From CAZHGD01 sp964531735 (lineage in GTDB: Bacteria; Armatimonadota; UBA10988), in the NCBI GenBank assembly GCA_964531735.1, contig CAZHGD010000002.1, positions 1 to 64,000 on the forward strand: DNA of 64,000 bases, in the 5' to 3' direction. Positions within the stretch are counted from its first letter, which is position 1. The number at the start of each line of letters is the position of its first letter. Below, piece after piece: positions 24,045-34,200 of this stretch. Under the pieces are notes generated by a model, which saw only the letters and a program-made list of their open reading frames with translations, ran no database searches and had not been told where the DNA came from. A program made the translations under genes and the position numbers.

Positions 24045-25094
24045 TCAGAACTTGCCGTCGCGCACCTCGAAGTGGGTCGGCTTGCCCAGGCTGGCGCCGC
24101 CGCGCATGACCCAGTCGGCGATCCAGCGGAGCAGCGTCTGCACGCTGACGCGCGGGTAGCCGAACAGCCGGTGCCCGAGTTGGCCGTTGGTCACCAACGC
24201 GTTCGGTGACTCGGCCCCCTCGATGGTCACCGGCTTGTCCATGAGCGCGCCGAACTGCTGGGCCAGGCGCCGCACGCTGAGCAGCTCCGGCCCGGCGACA
24301 TTCAGCGCGAACGGCGGGCTGGCCACGTGGCCCAGGGCCTGCAGCGTCATCGCGTTGGCATCGCCCTGCCAGATGACGTTGGCGACGCCCATGGCGACGT
24401 CCACGGGCTGCTCGGCCCAGACCTTGGCGGCGATGTCGTAGAGCACACCGTAGCGCAGGTCGATGGCGTAGTTGAGGCGGATCATCGCGGTCGGGATACC
24501 GAGCGTTCGGCTGTAGTGCTCGAAGACGCGCTCGCGGCCGACGCAGCTCATGGCGTAGTCGCCCATCGGGTCAAACGGTGTCGTCTCGAGCGCGCCACCG
24601 TGCGCCATCGGCTGCAAGCCGTAGATGTTGCCGGTGGAGAACGCCGCGATGCGCGCGGTCGCGAACTTCTGGCAGACGAATGCCGGCAGGACCGCGTTCA
24701 TCGCCCAGGTCATGGCCTCCTGGCCCGTACTGCCGAACTTCATGCCGGCCATGTAGATGATGTTCGGCACCTCGGGCAGCGCCGCGAGTTGCTGCGGATC
24801 GAGCAGATCACACTTGATGGTGCGGATGCCGTGCGACTCGAACTGCGCCACCGCGTCCGCCGACGAGAAGCGCGACACGGCCAGCACTTCGCGCTTGGTG
24901 CCCGCCGCGTCGGAGGCCCGCCGGGCCATGCGCGACAGGCTGGGACCCATCTTGCCGGCGGCACCGAGGACCATGATGTCGCCAGCGAGTGCGCCCAGCG
25001 TCTCGATGACGCCGTCCGTCGGCTCGCTGAGCAGATCCTCAAGCTGAGCGACATCGGTCACGGTCTCGGGCAACACGGCACGGGCAGCACTCAT
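24045..25094 (-). CDS. NAD-dependent epimerase/dehydratase-like (extended SDR) with altered active site
   Basis: A 349-residue extended SDR. The NAD motif is DIMVLGAAGKMGPSLSRMARR, followed by CDLLDPQQLAALPEVPNIIYMAG and AAFSTGNIYG (catalytic Ser/Thr region). The active-site Tyr180 is in GDYAMSCVGRE, but the Lys expected four residues later is Cys184. Either the Lys function is supplied elsewhere, or the protein binds NAD without normal SDR chemistry. It lies 65 bases downstream of the beta-helix gene in the leftward glycan unit, so a sugar substrate is plausible. The ATG at 25094 is preceded by GGAG. Confidence 0.8.
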   Translation of the reverse strand: MSAARAVLPETVTDVAQLEDLLSEPTDGVIETLGALAGDIMVLGAAGKMGPSLSRMARRASDAAGTKREVLAVSRFSSADAVAQFESHGIRTIKCDLLDPQQLAALPEVPNIIYMAGMKFGSTGQEAMTWAMNAVLPAFVCQKFATARIAAFSTGNIYGLQPMAHGGALETTPFDPMGDYAMSCVGRERVFEHYSRTLGIPTAMIRLNYAIDLRYGVLYDIAAKVWAEQPVDVAMGVANVIWQGDANAMTLQALGHVASPPFALNVAGPELLSVRRLAQQFGALMDKPVTIEGAESPNALVTNGQLGHRLFGYPRVSVQTLLRWIADWVMRGGASLGKPTHFEVRDGKF

Positions 25095-25159
25095 GGCAAC
25101 AACTCCACGCCGGCCGATTCGGCTCGGCCGGTCGGACTCCTCGTGTGACGCGGCCAGCG

Positions 25160-27859
25160 TCAGTCCAGCGGCTCGGCGAAGAGCTTGACGTCGTCGAGGT
25201 AGAACACCGTCGCGGCATCGGCGAGGCTGACGAACCCGACCCACGCCAGGCGGTTGAAGCGCGGGTCACACTTCAGCCCCTTGAACTCGCGCGTGGTACC
25301 CGCCGGCAGCGTGACGTGCAGGTCATAGGTGCCGATGGCGTGCTTGCCGAGGCGGCAGGTCACCTCGAACGCGAGCCACTGGTTCGCCGGCAGTGGCATC
25401 AGCACCTGGTCGCCCGCCCGCAGGTTGCCTTGCGCATCCACCTTGAACGATGGGCCGGTGAGGAAAGGCGAGCCGCCGCTGCGCCACTCCATCCACGCTT
25501 CGGCGCCGGGGCAGAAGTTCAGCTTGAACTGCAGGTGCGCCAGGCCCTTGCGCAGGCGAGGCTGGTAGAACAGGTGCGGGTCCCAGACGTGCTTCAGGCC
25601 GGGCGCGTCCTGCACCTTCAGACTGTGGCGGCCCGAGGCGGCTCGCTCCTCGGTGACCGCGATCGCGCCGCCGGGCACCGGGCCGAGCGACGAGACGGCC
25701 AGGGCCGGTGGCTGTCCGGGCGGCGTGCTCTCGAAGTCGTCGTCCACTCGCTCCAGCGCCGTGCTGCGGTCCGGCGGCATCACCGTCGGCGGGTACGTCT
25801 GGCGCTTGGGCAGCGCGACCCAGGCCGCGTCGCCGTAGAGGCCGGCAGCCGCGTGGTTGACCGGCCTGAACCCGAGCCGCGTGAGGGCGGGCGATGACGG
25901 CCGCAGTCGGAAATCGTCGTGCGCCGCATCCATGAACTCGGGATCAGCGACCAGCGAGCCGCGGTCGATGCCGCGAGCCTGCCACTCGGCGAAGGTCTCG
26001 TCCATGAACTCGAGGTCGCGACCGTCGGCGCGCCAGTACAGGTTCTGGTCCCAGACCGACTTGGTGTCGGGCACGCCGTCACCGAGGAACAGCAGTCCTT
26101 GGGTGACCTGACAGATGTTCCGCTCGAAGCGGTTCGGGATGGCGACGGTGGCCGGCGAGCGCCAGACCAGTTCCTGCGACGCGCGGGCGAAGATGTTGTT
26201 GCGCACGACGTTGGCGAAGGCGCCGTTGTGCATCATCAGCCCGCCGTTCTGCAGGTTGTAGCAGAGGTTGTCCTCGATGGTCAGGTGGTTGCTCTCGGCA
26301 TCCAGGTAGATGCCCCAGGCGAGCAGTGGCTGTGAGTACGAGAAGACATCGTGGATGACGTTGCCGCGCAGCACGGAGCCGGTCGAGGTGCCGAGCGTGT
26401 AGATGCCGCCACCGTCGCTCAGCAGCCCACGCAGCACGTGGTGGATGTGGTTGTCGGCCACCAGATTGTCATGCACGGCGGTGGGGCCGGGGCCCCAGTT
26501 CCAGCCCAGCGACATGCCGGAGTAGGTCCCATCGCTGACCTCGTTGTGGGTGATCTTGTTGTCGCTGCTCTGGCCCACCAGAATGCCGACGCTGCCGGCG
26601 TACACGACGCCCCAGTCATGGACGTAGTTGTTGTCCAGCACATGGCCGCCACAGACCTGCGTGTCGTCGCCGGGCATGGCCATTTCGCCGACGCGCAGGC
26701 CGCCGCCGCCCAGATCCCAGAGGTGGTTGCGCTCGACCCGCCAGTCGCGGCACCCGCGGCGCAACCACAGCGCATAGCGGCCCAGGTGCGCGAACTCGCA
26801 GTCGGTCACGGTGCAGGCGATCGCGCCGACCGCGTTGATGGCCGCGGGCAGCGTGTAGACGGCCTGGGGGTCGCTGTGGCCGGTCGGCTCCAACTGCCAG
26901 TCGGCGTGCTGGAAGCTGATCCCGCGCAGCGCGACGTGCGCGACCGGCAGGCCCACCGCGGTCTCGCCGCCCAACCGGATCAGCTCCGCGGTGACGGGCG
27001 CGATGACTTCGGCTCGCTCCAGGTCTTCGTTCGGCAGTGCCAGGTAGGTCAACTCGCCGGTGCGATAGTCGAGGTACCATTCGCCGGGCGCATCCAGTGC
27101 CGCGCGCACGTTCTCCACGTGGTAGCGCTGGCCGGGACCCCAGTAGCCGAAGTGCCAGCACGAGGGCCCACCGAACTCCACGACGCGCTTGGCGACGTCG
27201 ACGGACTTGACCGGCAGCAGCGAGGTCTCCCAGGAGTGGTAGACCAGCACCATGGCCTGATCGAGGTCGGGCCAGGCGGCGAGGTCACCGGGCTTGAAGC
27301 CGAACGCCGTCTTGGACTGGTCCGCTTCGGCGCCGCCGGGTTTGCCCAGGTAGCGATCGATGGTCAGGAAGCCCTGGTTCGGCGTGCGGGCGCGGGTCCG
27401 CCGGACACCGTTGACGAACAACTGGGTGAACTTCCAGCCGCCGTTGCGCGCCTCGGGGATGGTCGTGGTCCAGCGGTCGCCGTCACGGCGCCAACCAGTG
27501 ACGCGCCGCCCGCCGCTGACCACCGGCCGTTCGCCCGGGAAGGCGGCCCAGGTGACCGGGGCCGCCGCCGATCCCGAGTCGGCCGGGCTGAACACCAGCG
27601 GCTGGCTCAGTTCGTGGCGGCCGCGGCGCAACAGCACGGTGACGGGTGCCCGACGGCCGGTGGCCGCCAGCGCCTGTCGGACCGCACGCTGCGCGGCGGG
27701 CAGCGTCGCCAGAGGGCCATCGCTGCGGTCCGCGTTCGGCGCCGGCAGGCGGCCGGACCAGGCATCGTTGCCGCCGGGCGCCACATGGAGAGTCGTCTGC
27801 GCCGTGGCCTGCCAGGCGGCGAGACAGAGCGCCAGGGCGCCCAGGCGACGATGAGTCAT
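25160..27859 (-). CDS. Secreted right-handed parallel beta-helix protein (pectate lyase-like) with C-terminal sandwich domain
   Basis: An 899-residue exported protein: signal peptide MTHRRLGALALCLAAWQATAQ, then the TLHVAPGGNDAWSGRLPAPN block that begins many beta-helix lyase-like proteins. Residues ~340-600 show repeated coils (NYVHDWGVVYAGSVGILVG, NKITHNEVSDGTYSGMSLGW, NLVADNHIHHVLRG, VIHDVFSYSQP), with right-handed helix spacing. From ~700 a separate beta-sandwich (FESTPPGQPP to VFYLDDVKLF) looks like a LamG-type glycan-binding domain. Probably a polysaccharide lyase or hydrolase; the active site cannot be named. Its ATG overlaps the symporter stop by four bases (ATGA), so both are in one operon. 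Confidence 0.83.
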   Translation of the reverse strand: MTHRRLGALALCLAAWQATAQTTLHVAPGGNDAWSGRLPAPNADRSDGPLATLPAAQRAVRQALAATGRRAPVTVLLRRGRHELSQPLVFSPADSGSAAAPVTWAAFPGERPVVSGGRRVTGWRRDGDRWTTTIPEARNGGWKFTQLFVNGVRRTRARTPNQGFLTIDRYLGKPGGAEADQSKTAFGFKPGDLAAWPDLDQAMVLVYHSWETSLLPVKSVDVAKRVVEFGGPSCWHFGYWGPGQRYHVENVRAALDAPGEWYLDYRTGELTYLALPNEDLERAEVIAPVTAELIRLGGETAVGLPVAHVALRGISFQHADWQLEPTGHSDPQAVYTLPAAINAVGAIACTVTDCEFAHLGRYALWLRRGCRDWRVERNHLWDLGGGGLRVGEMAMPGDDTQVCGGHVLDNNYVHDWGVVYAGSVGILVGQSSDNKITHNEVSDGTYSGMSLGWNWGPGPTAVHDNLVADNHIHHVLRGLLSDGGGIYTLGTSTGSVLRGNVIHDVFSYSQPLLAWGIYLDAESNHLTIEDNLCYNLQNGGLMMHNGAFANVVRNNIFARASQELVWRSPATVAIPNRFERNICQVTQGLLFLGDGVPDTKSVWDQNLYWRADGRDLEFMDETFAEWQARGIDRGSLVADPEFMDAAHDDFRLRPSSPALTRLGFRPVNHAAAGLYGDAAWVALPKRQTYPPTVMPPDRSTALERVDDDFESTPPGQPPALAVSSLGPVPGGAIAVTEERAASGRHSLKVQDAPGLKHVWDPHLFYQPRLRKGLAHLQFKLNFCPGAEAWMEWRSGGSPFLTGPSFKVDAQGNLRAGDQVLMPLPANQWLAFEVTCRLGKHAIGTYDLHVTLPAGTTREFKGLKCDPRFNRLAWVGFVSLADAATVFYLDDVKLFAEPLD

Positions 27860-29319
27860 GACGGTTGCTCCACCGGCTCGGAGAAGTCGAACGCCCGCTC
27901 GATCAGTGAGGTCTCGGTGGGCGCGGTGCACAGGCTGACCACCGGCACCACCGCGAACGGCACCACCATGGCGATGGAGGCCGACAGCGGGCTCTGGTCC
28001 GGGCCCAAGACGAAGAACAGCGCCACCGAGGTGGCCAGACCGACCACCATGCCGGCCCAGGCGGCCGCCGGCGTGGCGCGCTTCCAGAACAGGCCGTAGA
28101 TGAACGGTGCCATGAACGAACCGGCGACAGCACCCCAGCTCAGCGCCATGAGGGTGACGATGACGGACAACTGGTAGGTGGCAATGCCATACGACAGCGC
28201 CACGAACAGGCCGCTCAGACAGCGGATGAGGATCAGCGACTTGCGGTCCTCCATGGTCGGGTTGAGGATGCCTTTGTAGACGTCGATGGTCACCGCCGAA
28301 GCCGCCACCAGCACGAGCGAGGACAGCGTCGACATCGAGGCCGACAGCACCAGGAGGAGGATCAGCGCCATCAGCGCCGGCGGCAGGTTGGCGTTGAGCA
28401 TGTCCGGCATCAGCTTGTCGAAGTTCGGCTTGCCCGTCGGCGCGGCCATCAGCACGTGCGTCAGCGCGCCGCAGAAGTAGGCCGACAGGCCAATCACCGT
28501 GGCGAAGCCGAAGGTGGCCCAGGCCGCCTTCGGAATCAGGCGCTCATCTTCGATGGAGTAGAACTTCTGCACCATCTGCGGCATACCCCAGGTGCCGAAC
28601 GAGGTCATGAACACCAGACCGCCGAGCAGGAGCAGCGAGGGCTGTTTCGCGGCCGGCACGTGGAGCGGGTAGTTGGTGGCGACCTGATGGACCGCCGAGG
28701 CGAAGCCGCCGGCCTTGCCCGCCAGGACGATGACCATCGCGATGGCGCCGAAGAGCATGATGATGCCCTGGATGAAGTCGGTCAGCGTGACGGCGAAGTA
28801 GCCGCCGAGGACCAGGTAGACACCGGTCACGGCCGCCATGATCAGCAGCGCGGTCGCATAGTCGAGGTTGAGCGTGACCTCGAACAAGTGGCTCAGGCCC
28901 TTGTAGACCGAGGCGGAGTAGGGCAGCAGGAAGATGAACACGACCAGGGCTGCGAAGCCCTTCATGGCCGTGCTGCCATAGCGGGCCTCGAAGAACTCGG
29001 GCATGGTCATGGCGCCGAGGTTGTGGGTCATGCGGCGGGTGCGCCGACCGAGCACGAACCAGGCGAGCAACGACCCGAACACGGCATTGCCGACGCCGAT
29101 CCAGATCGCCTTCAGCCCGTAGCCCCAGCCGAGCTTGCCGGCGAAGCCGATGAACAGCACGGCTGAGAAGTAGGTCGTGCCGTAGGCGAAGGCCGAGACC
29201 CACGGGCCGATGCTCCGGCCGCCGAGGAAGAAGTCCCCCAGGGTGCTGGTCTTTCGTTGTCCCCACACGCCGATGGCGATCATCACCACGAAGAACAGCA
29301 CCAACAGAGCAACAGTCAT
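27856..29319 (-). CDS. Sodium:solute symporter (SSF family)
   Basis: A 487-residue transporter with about 13 hydrophobic segments. SSF landmarks are the N-terminal DFFLGGRSIGPWVSAFAYGTTYFSAVLFIG, the MTMPEFFEARYGS block, YLVLGGYFAVTLTDFIQGIIM (the family's Na+-site/TM6 region) and VLSASMSTLSSLVLVAASAV with the Ser residues of the Na2 site. The substrate is probably a monosaccharide or sialic acid from the linked sialidase and beta-helix proteins; this is inference from context. I prefer the ATG at 29319 (AGAGA seven bases upstream) to the GTG at 29325. Confidence 0.9.
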   Translation of the reverse strand: MTVALLVLFFVVMIAIGVWGQRKTSTLGDFFLGGRSIGPWVSAFAYGTTYFSAVLFIGFAGKLGWGYGLKAIWIGVGNAVFGSLLAWFVLGRRTRRMTHNLGAMTMPEFFEARYGSTAMKGFAALVVFIFLLPYSASVYKGLSHLFEVTLNLDYATALLIMAAVTGVYLVLGGYFAVTLTDFIQGIIMLFGAIAMVIVLAGKAGGFASAVHQVATNYPLHVPAAKQPSLLLLGGLVFMTSFGTWGMPQMVQKFYSIEDERLIPKAAWATFGFATVIGLSAYFCGALTHVLMAAPTGKPNFDKLMPDMLNANLPPALMALILLLVLSASMSTLSSLVLVAASAVTIDVYKGILNPTMEDRKSLILIRCLSGLFVALSYGIATYQLSVIVTLMALSWGAVAGSFMAPFIYGLFWKRATPAAAWAGMVVGLATSVALFFVLGPDQSPLSASIAMVVPFAVVPVVSLCTAPTETSLIERAFDFSEPVEQPS

Positions 29320-29413
29320 GCTCACATCTCTTTCACTAATTGGGTTGTGCGTGGCCGCGAGCGGCCGGCGCGCGCTCTTGTCCGGCCAGCGCCGGAATCC
29401 TCCTGGCGTTGCC

Positions 29414-30463
29414 TCACGCGGTCAGGTCTTCGAGCGCGAAGCGCGCCAAGGTGAGGCGTTCGTAGGGCTGCGCCTGCCCGCGCTCGTAGAGGCAGGCCAC
29501 CGCGCCCGACGGCAACCAGCACAGGCACGAGTAGGCCGACGGGCCTTCGTGGAGCACCAGCGACTCGGGCCAGGAGGCGCCGTCATCCCAGCTCGCGCGC
29601 ACGGTCAGCCGCTCGCGCACGGTCGCCGCGGGGTTGCTGAACAGCAGGCAGCCGCCGCGCTCGCAGGTGCGGCTGACCAGACTGGCCTGGCAGACCGGCT
29701 CGACCAACGCCGCGTCGGTCTGGGCCGGTGACCAGGTCTCGCCGCCGTCGCTGCTCCACGAGACGGCGCGCCGGTGCGCGACGGGTCGATGGTGGTTGCG
29801 GCTGTTGAGCAGGAGCCGCCCATCGGCGAGTTCGGCCACCTGGCACTCGTTGATGCCTGGACCGACCCGGCCACCGAGGCGCCAGGTCCGGCCGCCGTCA
29901 TCGCTGACGATGACGTGCGACCAGAAGGTCCGGCTCTCGGCCTCGATGTGGTCGCAAGGCACCACGAGGCGGCCGGCGCGCGTCTGGATGCCCACGCCGG
30001 GCCCGGTGGCGTACCAGGTCCAGTCCGCTTGCTTGACGTCCGGCGTCAGGTCGACCAGGTCGCTCCAGGAGGCGCCGTCGTCCACGCTGCTCATGATCAG
30101 CGCGCGGCGAGTGCCGGTGCTAGTCTGGTCGACGATCTGCGCCTCGGTGTCGTGGCCCAGGTTGTGGGTCAGCAGCAGATGCACCGTGCCGGTGGCCCGG
30201 TCGATGACGGGGCAAGGGTTGCCGACAGTGTGTGGTCCGTCATCGGCGATGACGCGTATCGGTGACCAAGTGGCGCCGCCGTCGGTGCTGCGGCGCATGA
30301 CGAGGTCGATGTCGCCGGTGTCACTGCTGCTGTGCCGCCGGGCCTCGCAGAAGGCCAGCAGCACGCCGCTGGCCCCAGCGATCAGGGCCGGTATGCGATA
30401 GGTGTCGTAGCCGGCCTGGCCGGCGACGAACAGGTCCTGCTGCCGGTCGGTAGCCAGCGCCAT
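29414..30463 (-). CDS. Sialidase-fold exo-glycosidase (GH33-like, BNR repeats), no signal peptide
   Basis: A 349-residue six-bladed propeller. The N-terminal GYDTYRIPAL has the RIP arginine of sialidases, and FCEARRHSSSDTGDIDL carries the acid/base Asp region. Five Asp boxes are visible: STDGGATW, VDDGASW, SDDGGRTW, SSDGGETW and WDDGASW. The Glu of INECQVAELADGRLLLNSRN and the later Arg and Tyr fit the catalytic set. No signal peptide is seen, so it is probably cytoplasmic and works on imported oligosaccharide. The symporter follows 94 bases downstream on the same strand. It could cleave a substrate other than sialic acid, because many environmental GH33-like proteins are uncharacterised. Confidence 0.83.
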   Translation of the reverse strand: MALATDRQQDLFVAGQAGYDTYRIPALIAGASGVLLAFCEARRHSSSDTGDIDLVMRRSTDGGATWSPIRVIADDGPHTVGNPCPVIDRATGTVHLLLTHNLGHDTEAQIVDQTSTGTRRALIMSSVDDGASWSDLVDLTPDVKQADWTWYATGPGVGIQTRAGRLVVPCDHIEAESRTFWSHVIVSDDGGRTWRLGGRVGPGINECQVAELADGRLLLNSRNHHRPVAHRRAVSWSSDGGETWSPAQTDAALVEPVCQASLVSRTCERGGCLLFSNPAATVRERLTVRASWDDGASWPESLVLHEGPSAYSCLCWLPSGAVACLYERGQAQPYERLTLARFALEDLTA

Positions 30464-30519
30464 GGCGGTGTCCTCGATGAGTCACCGCGACGCTTACGCC
30501 GCCGGCCGCGGCGGTCCTG

Positions 30520-31080
30520 CTACCGCGGTCGCTCGTCCTCACTGATGAGGATCATGCCGTGCGCTTGAGGCTTGAAGTCGGCTGGGAACAGCGTCGGCAG
30601 CTTGCCGCCGCGTGAGTAGTAGGCGCCGTTGAGGTTGGCGGCGCCGTAGGCGCTGCGCAGGTTGGCGCCGACCAAGATGGCGCCGCCCAGGTTGGAGTCG
30701 TTCAGGTTGGCGCGCGTCAGGTTGGCGCCGGTGAGATCCGCGCCGGCCAGGTTGGCCCCGACCAGGTTGGCGGCCCCGAGGTTGGCGAACTGCAGCGTGG
30801 CGTCGGACAGGTTCGCCTCACGCAGGCTGCTGCCGTAGAGGTTGGCGCCGTTGAGACAAGCCTCGCGGAGGCTGGCCCGACTGAGCACGGCGCCGAGCAA
30901 GTTGGCTTCGGTCAGGTCGCCTTGCAGCAGGTTGACGCGGCGCAGCACTGCCTGGCGCAGGTTGGCACCGCGCAGGACGGCACCGGCGATGTCGGCGTCG
31001 CTCAGGTCGATCCCACTCAGATCCAGCCCCGCCAGGTCCGGCAGGCGGGCCAGTAATGCTCTTCGGGTCAGCTCCGCCAT
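30520..31080 (-). CDS. Pentapeptide-repeat protein
   Basis: A 186-residue protein dominated by A(D/N)LXX repeats from residue ~20 to ~155 (LRGANLRQAVLRRVNLLQGD, LTGANLTRANLNDSNLGGA), about 25 repeats forming a right-handed quadrilateral beta-helix. The N-terminus MAELTRRALLARLPDLAG is a short helix cap, and the C-terminus is non-repetitive. It has no signal peptide and is cytosolic. Some family members mimic DNA and protect gyrase, but nothing here proves that. The ATG at 31080 has GGAG six bases upstream; a GTG at 31116 would add an unlikely extension. It lies 56 bases before the sialidase gene and could share its promoter. Confidence 0.85.
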   Translation of the reverse strand: MAELTRRALLARLPDLAGLDLSGIDLSDADIAGAVLRGANLRQAVLRRVNLLQGDLTEANLLGAVLSRASLREACLNGANLYGSSLREANLSDATLQFANLGAANLVGANLAGADLTGANLTRANLNDSNLGGAILVGANLRSAYGAANLNGAYYSRGGKLPTLFPADFKPQAHGMILISEDERPR

Positions 31081-31209
31081 GCGCGCTCCATTCAACAAGC
31101 CGCATTCTACGACCACCGGCCACCACCGTCAACGCGCCGGCTCGGCCTCGACGAGAAGGAACCAGTACCCCCCTATCGTACCCCACATCGTTCAACGTGG
31201 GAACTGAAG

Positions 31210-34200
31210 ATGCGTTGTCTACCGTTCGCGCTGCTCCTCCTGGCCGCCGGTGTCACGGTGGCCCAGCCTCGGCCCTTGCCGTTGGTCGCGGTGCCGCTGG
31301 CCACCGACGAACCGCCGCTCGACGGCCGGTTGGCCGGTCCGTTCTGGCGCCGAGCCGCTGACCTGGGCCGGCTGCCGTACCTGGACCGACCGGGTGTCCC
31401 CGCCGCCTGGACGCGGGTGCGCGTGGCCCGCACCGCGGCGGGCCTGTGCCTGGCCACCGAGTGCTTCGAACCGCTGATGGAGCGCGTCAAGCCGACGCAC
31501 CGTGAGCGCGACAGCGAGGTCTGGGCCGAGGACTGCCTGGAGGTGTTCGTGCAGCCGCCGGGTCAGCCCTACCGCCACTTCGTGGTCAATCCGCTGGGGG
31601 TCCAGTTCGACGAGCTGGGCCGTGACGCCCGTTGGAACGCGGACTGGCAGGTGGCTGCCCGGAGCGAGGCCGACCGCTGGCAGGTGGAATGGCGCCTGCC
31701 GTGGGCCGCCCTCGGCGGCGCGCCGAAGGCCGGCGACACTTGGCGCCTGAACGTCTGCCGCTCGCGGCGCCCCGAACCGGAACTGTCGGCGTGGTCGGCC
31801 ACCGAGGGTGGCTTCCACCAGCCGGAGCGCTTCGGCGAGATCCGCTTCGGCGACGATCCTTGGCCGGTCCTGGTGGAGTGGCAGCAGACGGCTCGCAAGC
31901 AGGTCCGGGTGCGCCTGGAATGGTGCCGTCCCGAGGTGGCCGAACAGGTGCAACTGAGGCTCAACGGCGAGCCCACCGACGGTCGGTTCACCGTGGCCGC
32001 CGAAGGGGAGTCGCGCCTGCAGTTGACCGCGGTCTACCAAGGGCGGGCCATTCTGCGCGTGCCCTGGTCGCTGTTCGTCGAGCCGTTGGAGGGTCTGCTG
32101 GACCAGGCCCGCCGCCGCGTCGCCGCGGTGCCGGACCAGCCCGGCTGCCGGGCCGAGCGGACGGCGCTGAGTCGTCGGCTGGAGCGGCTGGGCAAGCTGG
32201 TGCAGACGGCGCCGCCCGAGTTGACCAGCGAAGTGCAGGCCGGCCTCCGCGAGGTGGACTTGCAAGCGTCGCACCTGCTCGCGGCGGGGGCTGCTGAGCA
32301 GTCCGGGGCGGCGCCGGGCAGCGTTGCCTACGGGGTCGAGTCGCCGTTGACCAAGCGGCTCCGCCACCAACCGTTTGCGGGTCAGCCCGGTGGCCTGCTG
32401 CGGCTGGACGCCGCGCGCCGTGAGATGGATGCCGGACAGGTCATGCTGTTCGCCTTCAGCCAACCGCTGCCGCAGGTGCGCGCGACCGTCGGCGAGGCAC
32501 GCTCGGCGGCCGGGGCGGTGCTGCCGGCGAGCGCCTTCCGCGTGCGCCGTGTGGGCTACGTCGAGACGCAACAGCCCACGTACGTGGTGCCACACGTCGG
32601 CTTGTGGCCCGATCCGCTGCTGTCCGGCGCACCGTTCGACGTCGCGCCGCACTCGTTCGAGACGCTGTGGGTGGACGTCCGCGTCCCGGCGGGTCAGGCG
32701 GCCGGCGTCTACCGCGGTCAGCTCGAGCTGGTCTCAGCCGCGGCCCAGCCGACCAAAGTGCCGATCGAGGTGCGCGTTCGCAACTTCACCATTCCGGCCC
32801 GGCCGTCACTGGTGACCGCGTTCGGCGTCAATGCGAGTTGGCGGGTGCCGCAGGACCACGACGCCTATATCCGCAACGCCCTGGAGCACCGCGTCACACC
32901 GTACGGAGTGGGCTCACCGAAGCTGTTGCAGGCACCGGCGCAGGACTGGACGAGGGCGCGCGCGCTCGAGGCCGACATCACCAGCGATCGGCCCGGCGTC
33001 CTGGCCTTGAGCGTGCGCGCCGCCGACGGACACGCCGTGGCATTCCCGGCGCAGCCGCTGGTGGCGGGCAACAACCGGCTCAAGTTCGACCTGGCGCCGG
33101 CGCGGACCCGCGTCGAGCGCTGGTCGCTGTCGGCCGTCGGACCACTGAAGGCGACGGGTACGGTGCGGTTGGTCGGCGAGGACCAGCAGACCGTGCTGGC
33201 CGACAAGGTCGAACGGGTCGTCGAGGTGGCTCACGACGGCTGGCTGGGCGCCTGGCCGACCTGGACCGAGAGTGGCTGGGACCGGCCCGACGTGGCGGCA
33301 CGCATCGACTGGAGCGCGTTCGACGCGGCCGTCGAGCGTTACCTGCCGCTCGGGTTGTCCAGCCATATCGCGAGCCTGCCGCAGCCGCACGCGGCCTGGG
33401 CGCGCGAGTACCAGCGGCACCTCAGTGAGAAGGGCTGGCTGGACCTGGCGTACACCTATCTGATGGACGAGCCCGAGCCGAAGGACTACCCCGAGGTCAA
33501 CCGCCTCCAGGGCGCGGTCAAGCGCGCGGCACCGGGTCTGCGCAACATGATGACCGCCCGGGCCTTTCCGCCCGAGCTCAAGTACGTGGACATCTGGTGC
33601 CCCGAGGCCCATACCTACCAGAGCGAGACCGCGCGCCAGGAGCAGGCCCGGAAGCGCAGCGTCTGGTGGTACGTGGCCTTCTCATGCCGGCACCCGGTGC
33701 CCAACATCTGGATCGACTACCCAGCTCTCGACTGCCGGGTCTGGCCGTGGATGACCTGGAAGTTCGACATTGACGGCATGCTGTACTGGAGCGTCACTTA
33801 CTGGTCAGGGAACCCGTGGCGCAACGGCATGATGTATCCCGGCGCGAATGGCGACGGCCACCTGCTGTATCCGGGCGAGGACGGTCAGCCGGTCGACTCG
33901 ATTCGCTGGGAGTGCCTGCGCGACGGTCTGGAGGACTACGAGGTGCTGTGTCTGCTGAAGGCAGCGGAGGCCGAACTGGCCGCCCAGGGCGGCTCGGCCG
34001 AACTGCGCCAACGGATACGCGCGCTGGTGGCCGTCGATGACCAGGTGGTCAAGAGCGTGCGCGAGTGGAGCCAGGACCCGGCGCGCCTGCTGGCGGCTCG
34101 GCGCGCCATGTCGGACGCCTTGGAGGCGGCGGTGGCTGCGCTCGGGCACGAGCCCGAGGTCAAGGCGCGCCCGCGCCGCCGGCCGGGCAACGATGTCAGC

